From contig NC_077222.1 in the NCBI RefSeq assembly GCF_024763615.1, forward strand, positions 21,142,001 through 21,206,000: 64,000 nt of DNA. Reading direction: 5' to 3'. Shown in pieces: positions 1 to 11,199 of this stretch. Below the pieces are notes generated by a model. That model made no database searches. It worked only from the letters and a program-made list of their open reading frames with translations, and had not been told where the DNA came from. The position numbers and the translations under genes are program-made. The first letter of the stretch is position 1; every line of letters begins with the position of its first letter. This stretch comes from Phlebotomus papatasi (Eukaryota; Arthropoda; Insecta; Diptera; Psychodidae).

Positions 1-807
1 GAATCTGAGCTCTAAACTGTAATTTTGATGTTCTACAATTCATGTGTTTTTTCATAATTAAAATAATATTTCGAACAAATCTTCTATTGTGAGTCATAGA
101 AGGTTATTCTTGGATGGTATTTCTCCAAATACATTTTGATTCAGATGAGACAAATTTTGTGAGTGATAAAAGTTTGCAAATATTGCTCTGCGGCAGCCTT
201 TGAATCTTAATGTTGTGTGCCTTTGAATCCTCTCTTTCCATGCATTGAAACATCTGACAGCTTCCTGTCCAGGAGCAGAATAGAACTCCTACTTTGGTCT
301 GACGAATGTCATACAAATACTTATAACATGCTATCTTACTCCGGCCAGGATATTTCAAACTGACATTTGTTAACTTCAATGGCGTTTTATTACAAATTTT
401 CAAGTGAAAAACAGTGCTTCAGAAAAATGTAAAAAATGTTGTTGTATAATGACTTTTGATTACAGTGGTGGTTTTATTGAGTGCATTAGGGTTCATGCTA
501 ATAAATTATGGGCCACTTAATCTTACAGCCCTAATATTCTCAGTGAAAAATTAAGATTCAAAGGCTGCCCAAATACATTCAAAGGCAGACCATGCAGGCT
601 GCCTTTGAATATATCGTCATAACATTTTTAAGTTCCTCACCAGGAAAAACTGAGGACTTGCGAGTCCTGAATGGGGTAAGCATAGAAGCTTAATGAACAA
701 GAGAATATTTTGGTGTAGTGAAAAGTAAAACTCATGTTGTAGTTTACTCTGCAAAAAATCTGAAATTTTGAACATCATTTTACGTTCAAAGGCAGACCAC
801 TTTCCCC
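1..807. repeat. F1 foldback repeat, cut by window edge
   Basis: Closely resembles 34876-35657 over its length, including the starting stretch 'gagctctaaactgtaatttt' and the end GGCAGACCACTTTCCCC followed by TA. The left end lies outside the window. The element carries many copies of 'ttcaaaggcag'-type blocks in both orientations. No convincing gene. Confidence 0.75.
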
Positions 808-1158
808 TAACTAATTTTTCTTGTTTTTAATTTTCTTAATTTTATTTTTTCTGTCTCATATTATATTTAAAATAACACGGGAAATTCTAGAAGAATATAA
901 AAATGATAATTTATTAAAAGAAAGAAAAAAAAACCGTTGGGAATTTCAAAAAAAGTTGTGCATATTCAGAGAGAGAACTGTCAAAAAAAGTACCCAAACT
1001 GTGCATATAGAGAGACAGTACTGTAAAACTAAATTAGATATGGGGCTTCAGATTGCACTAGTTGTAATTTATGCTTGTTTTAAAGGTTATTAATTAAAAT
1101 TTGGTGAGAAAAGATGAAAAAATAGGTGTCTTCAAAATATTGAGCGGCACTGTAACTA

Positions 1159-1376
1159 GGGGAAAGTACTCTGCTTTCGAACGTTCATGCCTTCAAATAA
1201 TGTGAATTTCTCTTACATTTCCTAAGAGATTTCCACATAATTGTCACATAATTATCAACAACAATTGATAATAAGCTCACTAATATTTAATAGAAATGTT
1301 TAAGGCTCTTAGGAAAACTTAAAGAAAATTCACATTATTCGAAGGCATGAACGTTCGAAAGGAGAGTACTTTACTC
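1159..1376. repeat. F2 palindromic MITE, copy a
   Basis: Inverted arms GGGGAAAGTACTC... and ...GAGTACTTTACTC, flanked by TA on both sides. The arms contain TTCGAACGTTCATGCCTTC and its complement, so nearly the whole 218-base unit folds back. Other copies are at 26781, 40919 and 59607. Confidence 0.8.
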
Positions 1377-3431
1377 TATAGTGAAAATTTGAAACCTCGA
1401 TCTTTTTTTTTTTTTTTTTGAAAATATAGAATTTTAAAATTTCAGAATTGCCATGTTTTATTCCAGATTCCCTTGATGTTTTTATTCAATTAGACAATTG
1501 TCTAGTATAACCAGGAATTTAGCCATGAGCAAAATCAATTATTTTATGCAACACACCACTTTTCTTTAACCCTAGACATATTTGCCTTCTTAAAACTCTT
1601 TTGGTAACCAGTCCAAATTGACTTTTGATATTTCAATTAAAGAATCACAGTTCTTCTGAGCTCAAACAGACTTATAGGCTTCCTCTTGCTAGCTTTTCTA
1701 TAGCATCAAGCCTCTCATATGCTATTCCCGTGGTACGAAAGGTGTTAGTTTTTATTGTTTCCCTGGCCTAAGCCATATGGTGAGGATTGAGGGGGAGCAG
1801 AAAGAATGGCACAGAATTGTATGTAAAAATTGAGGTTCAAGGCTACATTTAGCACAAAATTCACCGGGTTCTCCCCATACATGAGAACAGAAATTGTGAA
1901 ATAATGAGAGGAACGCAAGAAGATGAAGTGATCTGACAATTCTCGATATATCTTATGTACCAGATCCGCGGGATGGGTATAAGGGGCTAAACAAAAAAAA
2001 AAGAAGAGCGAGGAGAGAAAAATCGACTAACGTCGCTTCCACTGGACTACGTAAAATTAATCATTAATACAGATGATATGTGAGAATTCTATTACATAGA
2101 AACCTACTCAAATTACCTTTCCTTGGGTGCTCCAGATGCCTGACTTGCTCACTGTGCTGTGGGATTGGGTTAGAAGAAAATATTGTCAACTTGATGGGCT
2201 ATGTAAGCTATTAAATCAACACTCCTCAGCGCGACACGCTGACTCATATTTCACAACATACAACCCATAGTCACGTGTCAGATATGATTTGTGTCTCTTG
2301 AGGTTCTACCGTGCAAAAGTACGCAATTATATATTCCAAATTGGATTTCATTTTCTCATCAAAGTATCTTGGCGGAATAATTCCCCACGAGAGATGCGCG
2401 ACGCGACTGTGGTGAAAAGCTCCACAGACGATTCCCAAGACACTTGGAATTTGTCGCTCAGCCGAGGCGCAACCATTTTTACTGGGGTAGCTTTTTTCGT
2501 TCTTCTCACTCGAATTTAGTGTCTCAGCTACTGCTAAATAGCGCGATGAAGCTACATTTCCCTCCACATTGGAATATCTTTTTACCATCCCAGGAAAAAC
2601 GGCGGGAAAGCAATTTTCATCCCCCATTCCACTTAAACCTATGAAATTCAATATTGGTCATTTTATTTTTGAGCCTGTCAATCATTCTTCCTACCCAGAT
2701 TTTGCAAAAAAAACGAAGGTAAGCTTCAAGGAAAATTGAGACAATGTCTTTTCACGGAAAATGACCATCACCAGGGGGTTGGGGTGTGGATAGAATGGGG
2801 AAAAATCTTTACCGGAAATTTCAGTTGTCAGAGACAAACAAACAAATTGTCCTTTATTCATGAGACCACCCCAAAACAACCCCTCCAATTGCAGTCCATT
2901 GGCAAATATTAAAAGACAAATATCCACAAATCCCAGGCAATAAAAGTGTCTTCGTGTGAAAATTCAGGTGCATGGAGGAACAATTGCAGAAAGTCCATTA
3001 GATATTCATGAATACAGCACAGTAATTTGTAAAGTTTTGCGATCAATTGATAGTTTGGGTACTCTGCAATTCAATGGAACTCCGCTAATCACTTGCGCCA
3101 GTGAAGACCTTCTGAGGTGTCGAGGAGGAGTTTGATACATTCTAACCCCAAATGTATAAATTACTAATACATGTGTACTTTTAAAATAAAATATTAAATA
3201 CATTGGTAATTGGATATGAGACAATTGAAATTGTTTTTGCGGTTTCTGAAACATAGAAGATGGCACTTAGGTTAATTGAGTGTGAAAGTTATACTTAGAA
3301 GTGTATCAAAAGGCATAGCATTATGTACTGGTTTAACAGGTGAGTGTACAGATTTTCAGAGAATAAATTATATTCTTCTTTGGTAGACAATTTAACAATT
3401 ATTAATGAAGTGTATCCAGTAGGAGAACGTA
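1377..3431. other. Intergenic, no gene seen
   Basis: Short open frames in both strands overlap each other and lack splice or homology support. Base composition is more balanced at 1950-2950 than around it. A T-run is at 1404-1419. No repeat family shared with the rest of the window was recognised. Confidence 0.4.
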
Positions 3432-3684
3432 CACTGAGAGAAATCCGAAAAAGTTAAAATAACATTCCCGAAATGTAAATTTTACCCTGCAGTATTGATC
3501 CAAAATAGGTGTAAATATGACCCTTTTTAGGTGTATTAGGGGTTAAAGGTACCCTTTTTCATGTTAATTTTACCCTTAGAAAGGTGTAAAATTAACATTA
3601 AAAAATGTTGATATATTTTTACACATAAAAGGTGTTAAATTTCTGAGGAAAAAGATGTTAATCGCACCCTCTATTTTCTCAGTG
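3432..3684. repeat. F6 MITE, copy a
   Basis: Ends CACTGAGAG...CTCAGTG form short inverted termini. The inside repeats 'gttaattttaccct' and 'aggtgtaaaatta' in both orientations. Copies at 17311-17563 and 32884-33124 share order and sequence. Confidence 0.7.
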
Positions 3685-4726
3685 AATGAAGACAGAGTAT
3701 ATCTCCCTAACCATTAAAAATTGAGAATTTTTATTTTTTTTTTTCAATGTTTAATCATACACCGAGAAATCTAGGATGGTAAAATTTACAATCATCCATT
3801 CGAAATTTTTATAACCGGATAGTTTAAAGGTCACTCAGAAAAACCGGAATATCAGATCGGACAGTCAAAAATTGTTGGCAATTCACCCTATTTATGCCCT
3901 AGGCACACTTACGACTTAAGCCGAGAAACGGCTTAACGTTATTATAATCAAAATAAATATTTGACTAAATTCCCATCGTTTCACACTAACTATATACCCT
4001 TTCTGGGTTTAAACCAAAAGACGTATTAATCAGAAATGGGAACGTTAAGTTTCGGCTTAAGTGGTAAATGTGTCTAGGGTATTAGATTTTACCTTAAGGC
4101 TTCCCTAGGTTCTAATATTCGGATAGCAATTTTTATTATCCGGATAGTAAATATTACTTGATGGATATTAGAATGTACAATCTTAGAAACATTTATTTTT
4201 TATTTGAATTAATTTTTGGTGTTTGGTTTGGGTCTTCTTCATGGTTGGTATCATGCGGTTTCCAAGCCATTTATTAAGTACTTAAAATACAGCGGATATG
4301 GGTGAGTCCAAATCACAAATGAGGGTGTGGCTTTTGGCGCTGGTGGTTCATGGAAACATTTTTTTCTGTGCTTATGCTTTTGAAAATAAATTAATTCTTT
4401 CTTGTTGAGTATTTTAAAAATTTTATTCAATTGGTTGTTAGTACGATTTATAAAATGTAGCGCATGCATGGAATACGTAACAGGGGGCGTGACATAATTT
4501 AAATTAAAAAAATATATAAATAAAATAAAAATACACAATGTTGTATATCATCAATGATTCACTAAATGTGTACCAATGTGATGTAAAAAGTGTAAGTTTA
4601 ATTTTTCATCTCTTGATGTAGGAAATATCAAGAAATCTTACATTAAAAAGGGCTATAAATTGTATTCTGAATAGACATATTAAACAAATGACTCACAAAT
4701 AATTAATGAGAAAATTCTTATGTATA
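3685..4726. repeat. Intergenic with F18 fragment (about 3898-4082)
   Basis: At 3898-4082 a block bounded by 'taggcacacttacgactta' and 'taaatgtgtctagggta' resembles the nested piece at 49260-49378 and the ends of the large F12 element. Around it the motif 'ccggatag' recurs in both orientations (3815, 4120-4146). No gene recognised. Confidence 0.45.
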
Positions 4727-5142
4727 GGGTAAGTGTGCCAAATTTCGGCATAGTTGCATGCAAAGTCTCAAGTTTGAAATGTAATATTTTAAATACAAAT
4801 TGATTTTTTTTAGTCTTCTGAAAGAATGTTGCTTGGAACCTTGTAAAGAGTTTACCATTTTTATTTACTCTAAAATCATTCTTAATACATTTTAAAATGA
4901 ATAAAAATATAGATATAGCTTTGGTGCCCTATTTAGGCCACCTTCATTCTCATAGTTCCTTGCCCTTCGGGAATTCTTCCAATACCTTTTTCATGTCATC
5001 TCGTTTGTCGAAGCTACATTTTTTGTTATTCTTTTGCATTGTATAATCTCTAAAGTACGTAAAATCTAAAGGCTAATGGAAATTCGAGGAACAAAGAAGG
5101 TGGCCGAAATTACAAGCTGGCCGGAATTTGGCACACTTACCC
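4727..5142. repeat. F7 foldback MITE, copy a
   Basis: Ends GGGTAAGTGTGCCAAATT and GGAATTTGGCACACTTACCC, flanked by TA. Copies at 53533-54518 (enlarged) and 55693-56114 (opposite orientation). Confidence 0.75.
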
Positions 5143-5275
5143 TAACTAGAAGTTTTTTATTTAGATATCGTAAAGACTGAAATAGCTTTTAATTACAGCA
5201 CTTCGTCAAGTATGCATCACTTGGGGATTTTCGGTACGACACAGTTTTTTTTAAAGTTATTTTGTTTTCTGTTTG

Positions 5276-5314
5276 TATATATAGGCCAAGATCTGGACGA
5301 ATTTAATTAGTTCG
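5276..5314 (+). promoter_or_regulatory. Core promoter of Kz1 (TATA + initiator)
   Basis: A TATATATAG box lies at 5276-5284. An initiator-like TTAGTT follows with its A at about 5309, 33 bases after the first T of the box. The ATG at 5336 would then have a leader of only about 27 bases. The same spacing is seen at the two other Kazal-like genes and at both ML genes, which supports the assignment. Confidence 0.6.
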
Positions 5315-5335
5315 TTGGAGTACTTTGTGATCAAA

Positions 5336-5752
5336 ATGAAACTGTTAGTGGTTGGTGCAATTCTTTTGCTTGCTCTTAGCTATGGTTAGTTTTGATCTCA
5401 TCATGGATGTCATTTCAATCTTAAAAGCAGTTCTGAATTTATATTTTTTGTGTTTAAAATATTATTTCAGGACAACTAACCGAAGCAGATCCGGAATGTC
5501 GCAAAGAATGTACAACGGAATATAAACCAGTTTGCTGCGTATACGAACATGGGCACAACAAAACCTTTAAGAATGAGTGTCATGCAGATTATTTCAACTG
5601 TCGAAAAAATCGCCGTAAGATTTGGAAAAGAATTGGAAAGGTTTAGAATAGAATAGTTCAATAGCCTATCTCTCTATTTAGATCCTACGTCTGTGCATCC
5701 TGGAGAATGTGATTCTTCTTCCTCAGAGTCAATGTCAGATGAGTCTTACTGA
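5336..5752 (+). CDS. Kz1: small secreted Kazal-like protein, 3 exons
   Basis: Exons 5336-5384, 5471-5614 and 5682-5752 are joined by GT-AG introns of 86 and 67 bases, giving 87 residues. Residues 1-17 form a signal peptide (MKLLVVGAILLLALSYG), so the product should be secreted. The mature part follows the Kazal pattern C-x3-C-x7-C...F-x-N-x-C-x6-C...C, with the motif YKPVCC; Kazal domains usually inhibit serine proteases, and some blood-feeding flies use vasotab-type relatives as vasodilators. Which role applies here is not shown. The tail is Ser/Glu-rich and acidic. Oddity: seven cysteines, because the position that is Cys in Kz2 and Kz3 (C-I-A) is Pro here, leaving one cysteine without an obvious partner. 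An AATAAA signal is at 5849. Introns lie at the same places and phases as in Kz2 and Kz3. Confidence 0.85.
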
Positions 5753-5848
5753 AATGTGATACATGGCTGATGTTTGAAGATATCCTTCAAGATGGGATTA
5801 AAAATTAACAATTCGGCTATTCATTGTAGCTTTCGAAATACTAAATGG

Positions 5849-5854
5849 AATAAA
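5849..5854 (+). terminator. Poly(A) signal of Kz1
   Basis: AATAAA about 97 bases after the Kz1 stop codon, in an AT-rich stretch, is the first canonical signal downstream. Confidence 0.5.
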
Positions 5855-6166
5855 TATATTTGATTTATTGGAAGCAATAACAATGTTTTATTACTGTGAT
5901 AAAAATTTATCAAGCATTAAAAGTTGTCTAGTGCATTCTGAACTAGTGCAGTGGAACAATCAACATGTTTTGCTAGTCAAAAGATAATAAAAAAGTATTT
6001 CAGAATGTTTTCACACAATTTTAAGACTAAAGTTTGCACTTGGTTAACCATGAGGTCACGCGCGGATTTTTGAATGCTAAACAGGAATGATAAAATTATT
6101 TTAAATTTTATTGTACCAATATGGTTAAAACATTGATAGTGGTGTAGGTCAAAGATTTTTTCTTCA

Positions 6167-6200
6167 TATAAAAGGAGTTAATTGGAAAATGTTGTCCAGT
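6167..6200 (+). promoter_or_regulatory. Core promoter of Kz2
   Basis: TATAAAAG at 6167-6174 is followed by an initiator TCCAGT with its A at about 6198. This decides the start codon: an in-frame ATG at 6189 would lie upstream of transcription start, so translation should begin at the ATG at 6210, leaving a leader of about 12 bases. Confidence 0.6.
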
Positions 6201-6209
6201 ATTTTTACA

Positions 6210-9200
6210 ATGAAAGTTTTCACGTTTGTCTTTATTCTGTTTTTCTCTTTTTGCCTTGGTAAATCAGCATAATTTTATTGTTTTTATCATTTCATTTAAT
6301 ATCTTCATTATCTTTAGGAGAGGATGAATTCGACTCCAGTCCATGTCCACAGCCCTGTGAAGATCACTGTTATCCTCTTTGTTGCCATTTTCCCGATGAT
6401 ACTCAAACTACTTTCTGCAGTTTATGCCATCTCCGAAATTACAACTGCGAGAATCACAAATGTAAGATGCTCAAGATGTTTTTAATATAATTACACTATA
6501 ACATCATAAGCAAACTATTCATCCCATTAAGAATCTTTCAAGAAAGTTGAATTAAATTGGTTTTTGAATGTCTCTTTTGCTTTAATATTTTAATTTCTCC
6601 AAATTGTATTCTTAGGAATGCACTAATAGATCTTTTCATAATTCCGTAGAGTGTTGTAAAAAAGTATTACACGATTTTTAAGGCGTGTTCCTTACAAATC
6701 CTTAGAATATTAATTGTAAATTGCTATAAAGTTTCGCCAAAAATTTGTGACCCTAAGGACACTCGCCATATAACTTTAGGCCACGCCTCCTTAAGGAGCT
6801 TTACTTATTTTAACAATGTATAGGGGAGACTAGGGCAAAAAGTCACAAATCGAAAAATTCAAAATTCAATATCTTCCAAGGTAAAGAAGATAGCGGCTCA
6901 AATTTTTTTCCATAGATAGCCTCCATAGACCTTCTTCAATGTCGTAAGTTTCTTAGAATTCGAACAAGGAATTTAGAAAATAAAAAATATCGAAACTTTT
7001 AGCCCTATTTTGGAAATATTTTTCTTGCAGAAGATATCAATTATTACCTACTTATTTTCCAAAATTGATGCACTGGTGAATATTTTCTAAATAATTTGGA
7101 TTTTTTGAATACGAATCCGCTATCTATTTTAGAATTTCACAAAAGTTCTCTTCTCCAGAAATCCTTTTATTAAAAATGGCCACTTGGGGTAAAAAGTAAC
7201 AAAAGGTATAGAGCAAAAAGTAACAAAAAGCGAAGCAATTTCTGATGTCTCACGGCGAAAAGAAACGTCATTACCATGTTACGCCGCTTGTTCTTGCATT
7301 GGTCAAACGATTTGCAGTCTTTTGTGTGTTTTTATCTAAAATAGTTTGAAAAACGCTTTTCTCGTTTTCTCACTTTTCTCGCAGAGAAAACGGTGTTTCA
7401 TAAAGGTGTACATGAATAAATTTTCCATGAAAGTATGTCACCTAGTTATTTTTCCAAATTTACGGAAGCCTGTAATGAAACGAATCTAAATATGATAATA
7501 CCCAATGTCTGGTACTATTTGCCCCAGCATTTTTGAGAATAGTCACAGAATTACCTTTTAGAAATCGGCTCGATAAACGTATTTCCTTGCAAAATAGAGG
7601 AAAATTACTTTCACAAAGTTGTAGAGCGGTAAATTTCCTATAAAACTGCGCTAATTAGAAATTTTTGAATCGCTCGAGTAGCTTGTAAAAAAACAAAATA
7701 TCCGTTTTGTGACTTTTTGCCCCAATCTCCCCTACTAATGATAGGACTTATGACATTGAATTTAGATTTGCAGTGTCAAACAAGAAAATGATAGAATACC
7801 ACGTAATCAAACTAGCGTCACGAAATAAAAGTTGATATAGTCTATTCTATAAGTTCTCTCTCAATAAAAAAGACCACGCCCACAATCGTCCTAGTACGAA
7901 GAACGAATGTAATACAAATTTCTGATTTTTTTCTCAAAAACTTTTGCAGTTGCATGTACTTTAAACTGTGTTACTGGAAAATTGACAAAAATTTAAGGCT
8001 TTCAGTGTGGTAATTTATAATAATGGATGTAAACTTTAAGATAAACAGCCTGGTATTTTAACATTTTCTATTGCCTTGGTTTAATATTTAGTAGTCGTAT
8101 AGGATATCGTAATTAATGATTTTGATTTCTTAATAATTTAAATTAAATATTATAATTATATAATATTTTCGTTAATGTTATTATTATTATTATTACATTT
8201 ATTTTTAGTATTTAAAAGAGATAAATTTCACTACTCTATTACAAGTGGCTTTAATAATAAATAATTATTATCAAAACTTTTAGTAGACACTAATTATGAA
8301 AAAAAATACGCTTTAATTATTTTTAATTCAATGAACATGGAAAAAATCACTAAAAATTGTCTAAAACTTCTAAAGGGGGCGTGGCTTAAAATTATTATTG
8401 TGTAAAATTTCCTTGAAATCTTTTTTTTCCAGGTAGTTAAGTAAAAGGGGACTGTATAATAATTTTGAAAATTATAGGAATTTATAAAAGATCAATTTCA
8501 GTTTAATAAACCTATAAAGGGGCGTGACCTAAATAATTTGACTGAAGCTTCTTCAAGAATTTTAGAAGCACACAATCTCATATTTTTTTTAAATAATTAT
8601 TTTAAGCCAATATGAAGCTAATAATGGACAAAAAAATTCATTTAAAAATTTACGAGGATTTAGGGGAGAGCCGGCAATAGCATATTTTAGACATTTTTTC
8701 ATGTTTTGGCTGTAAGGAATTATTTTCAGAACCTTGAAAATTAACTTGAAATTTGGTATAGTGTAGAGTAACCACTTATCGCCACTTTTAGGAAAAACTG
8801 AAATTAATTTGATTATAATTTTTAAACCCTTATTATAAAGTAACTTAAATTTGACACAAGGTCACTTAGATATGTTGTCTATAGATATATCAGACTAATA
8901 GTCCCTCTATTTAACGGTGGATTACTTAAAAAAATATATTTATTAAAAATTCAAAAATAACCACTTTTCGCCACCTTGAAAAGGCCCAAACTCAATTATT
9001 TTGGAAAATATTATTAAAAAATATATTCAGCGTTGCTTTTTCTTCCTGATATCCTTTTTATTACTCGTATTATATGATTTTTCTTCGACTTCACTATAGG
9101 TGGCGATAAGTGGTGACATCACCCTAGGGCTTAGAATACTCACTAGAATAGACTTTGTTAAAATAACTTGATTAGTGTTTTGTCACATTTATTTAAATAA

Positions 9201-9465
9201 TCAAAGAATAATCCATCATGTCCCAAATAAGCAGACTCTCCCTTATTTTCTTTTCAAGAATATAATTAGAAAGGGATAGTTTTTCTATTAAATGCGTGTT
9301 ACACTTCACTAATTTACCTAAATCCGTAATGAACTCATGCTTTTAAATTTCTCTTTTGTGTCAACAGACTGCATTGCAATTGGATTGGGAGAATGTGAAC
9401 AAGAAGCTTCAGAATCTGGTTCAGAAGAATATCAGGAAGAAGAATCTGCTTCAGCAGAACACTAG
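6210..9465 (+). CDS. Kz2: secreted Kazal-like protein with acidic tail, intron 2 expanded to 2.9 kb
   Basis: Exons 6210-6258, 6318-6461 and 9368-9465 give 96 residues. Exon 1 (49 bases) and exon 2 (144 bases) have exactly the lengths found in Kz1, and the intron phases match. Residues 1-17 are a signal peptide. The mature part has ten cysteines: the six of a Kazal domain, the extra pair shared with Kz3 (second Cys of the CC doublet and the Cys of YCIA), and a further pair unique to this copy (DHC and TFC). The last 30 residues are rich in Glu and Ser. Intron 1 is 59 bases; intron 2 is 2906 bases and carries foldback repeats at 6823-7732 and 8668-9245. Without splicing, the frame stops at 6490 before the last two cysteines. 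A poly(A) signal is at 9519. Function as inhibitor or effector is inferred from family only. Confidence 0.82.
6823..7732. repeat. F3 long foldback, copy a, inside Kz2 intron 2
   Basis: TA-flanked, 910 bases, ends GGGGAGACTAGGGCAAAAAG and CTTTTTGCCCCAATCTCCCC. The arms carry 'agtcacaaa' and 'gtgactttttg' blocks in opposite orientation. Other copies at 18318, 21433 and a half copy ending at 39330. Confidence 0.8.
8668..9245. repeat. F16 foldback composite, inside Kz2 intron 2
   Basis: Outer ends GGGGAGAGCCGGCAATAG and 'taagcagactctccctta' are inverted. Within, 'accacttatcgccact' (8770) faces 'ggtggcgataagtggt' (9100), so a second inverted repeat lies inside the first. Confidence 0.55.
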
Positions 9466-9518
9466 GCATAGATTTCTTCAGAACAATATAACACTACTTT
9501 CATATAAAATTTAGTAAT

Positions 9519-9524
9519 AATAAA
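9519..9524 (+). terminator. Poly(A) signal of Kz2
   Basis: AATAAA 54 bases after the Kz2 stop codon. Its presence after the distant third exon supports that exon as the real gene end. Confidence 0.5.
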
Positions 9525-9675
9525 ATTATCTTTTCTCGAATGAATAATATTCTACTTATAGCACTTGGTTAAATACTAGGAGACACGCGTTAGCTTCTTG
9601 AGGTCAAAATCATCTTCTTCTGGTTATTTTATTTACCTTTATAAATTGTTTAATCTAGACTTACTAAAGACATGG

Positions 9676-9712
9676 TATAAAAAGAAACTATCGGGAGAAT
9701 TTGTCATCAGTC
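9676..9712 (+). promoter_or_regulatory. Core promoter of Kz3
   Basis: TATAAAAAG at 9676-9684 is followed by a perfect arthropod initiator TCAGTC at 9707-9712, with its A 33 bases from the start of the box. The leader to the ATG at 9738 is about 29 bases. Confidence 0.65.
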
Positions 9713-9737
9713 TTTAATTGATTTCTTTCCAGTTATA

Positions 9738-10143
9738 ATGGAACGTTTCGTGTGTCTTGCAATTTTAATTGCTATTTTTATTGGTAAAATATCTTGTTTT
9801 GGATTCTTTAAAATTATACTCAAGTATAATTCTTACGAATGTTCTATTTTATGGCATAGTGTCCGAAAATTACGCCATACCACCGCCATGCCCTACAGCT
9901 TGTCCTATTTTGGTTGAACCTAACCGTTTTTGCTGCTACTATGCTGATGGATCAAGCAAAACCTTCGATAGTGTTTGTCTTTCTCAAGTTTACAACTGTC
10001 CAAGAGGTTTAAGTAAGTTGAATTTTAAAATGTTTGAACACGAGTGGATTTTTTAGAAACAGAAATTCTTATGATATTTTATAGGATGCATTGCTGTTTC
10101 TCCTGGATATTGCGGTATTGCACCTTACGAGCCTCAAAATTAA
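9738..10143 (+). CDS. Kz3: small secreted Kazal-like protein, 3 exons
   Basis: Exons 9738-9783, 9860-10012 and 10085-10143 are joined by introns of 76 and 72 bases, giving 85 residues. The signal peptide is residues 1-16. The mature protein has eight cysteines: the Kazal six (PCPTAC, the first Cys of the CC doublet, SVC, YNC and the final GYC) plus an extra pair, the second Cys of CC and the Cys of RCIAV. This fits a Kazal fold with a fourth disulfide. Unlike Kz1 and Kz2 it has no acidic Ser/Glu tail. The P1 region after the second Cys reads PILVEP, unlike the TTEYKP of Kz1, so the targets probably differ. It lies 272 bases after Kz2 on the same strand and has its own promoter and poly(A) signal (10155), so these are separate tandem genes. 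Confidence 0.85.
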
Positions 10144-10154
10144 TGCTTGGCGTT

Positions 10155-10160
10155 AATAAA
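10155..10160 (+). terminator. Poly(A) signal of Kz3
   Basis: AATAAA 12 bases after the Kz3 stop codon; another occurs near 10264. Confidence 0.45.
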
Positions 10161-10525
10161 CTTTGAGAGTTCTTTGAACAACTTCAAAGATATGAAGATG
10201 CACATTAATTTCCGGAAACACTGCATGAAAAGATTGTTTAAAGTTATCTCTTGCATGAAGTATAATAAACTTTGAAAATTAAAACTGAAATGACTTTTAC
10301 CACTGTCTTTGACAATGCTTTTACTAAATCAAGTTTAATTATTTAAATTTTTCTCTGTTGTGTAAAATGTGGCAACCCCACCTTGTTATATTCATTAATT
10401 CCAAGATTTATGATGTTTCAGAACGTCAGTGGTACCGGAGAAGAGAAACTACATGCATAATTCTACAGAGAGAGCATTATAATAATTCTTTAATATTGAG
10501 TTATAAATATATACATATCTCTCTT

Positions 10526-10802
10526 TAACCCTTTAAGGACGATAGGGACACCGGTGTTCCAAAAAAGTTCCTACCGTCTTCTATAAGTTTTGCTCTAAAA
10601 GCTTCTACACACTATGAGAAATTTCTTTAAAAAATGCTTTTTTAAAGAAAATTTCCCCTCTTGTAGGCAGAAACGTTGGAATTTTTTTTAAAAAGGAAAT
10701 TTTTGAGGAAAATTGCTTCTAGGGTGTAGACACCATAAGAAGTAAAAAAAATTGATTTTTTCTGGCCTCCAGTTTTTTATCCTCTCATCCTTAAAGGGTT
10801 AA
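10526..10802. repeat. F17 inverted repeat (ACCGGTGT family) with nested F21
   Basis: Starts 'taaccctttaaggacgat' and ends 'atccttaaagggtta'. The palindromic ACCGGTGT lies near the left end. A second unit bounded by 'cttctacacactatgag' and 'agggtgtagacaccataa' sits inside and resembles the insertion at 26851-26992. Partial relatives of F17 are at 14037 and 33439-33575. Confidence 0.6.
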
Positions 10803-11199
10803 ACGGTCTCCAGACTCGAGATTTAACCCAGTTCCACTAGGTGTAAAAATCCTAAATAATAATGTATTTTTTGATTTTTCAGAATCTAATGAAACGCTAA
10901 TCCTTAATATCCCATTCTAAATCAACATTTTCTAAAAAAAATCAAAGTGATTAGAAACTAGAAAAGTTAAGCCAATATCGCTATGCCTTTATAGGATGGA
11001 CTTGTTGTTCTAATTCTAATTCTAAAGCTAGGATATTTCCAGTAACAAAATAATTAACTTTAAACTACGCACGTAAACCAAGCTGAAGACGACTTAACGA
11101 AATTATAATCAAAATATCGATTAGACAACATTCAAATAACTTTCCCGCGAAGCCGTCTGTCGTCTCAAGCAGTAAGTTTATTAAGGCACTAGGTCAGTC

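Noticed and set aside
6189..6209. Upstream in-frame ATG for Kz2
   Set aside because: Lies before the inferred transcription start and would spoil the signal peptide length seen in Kz1 and Kz3.
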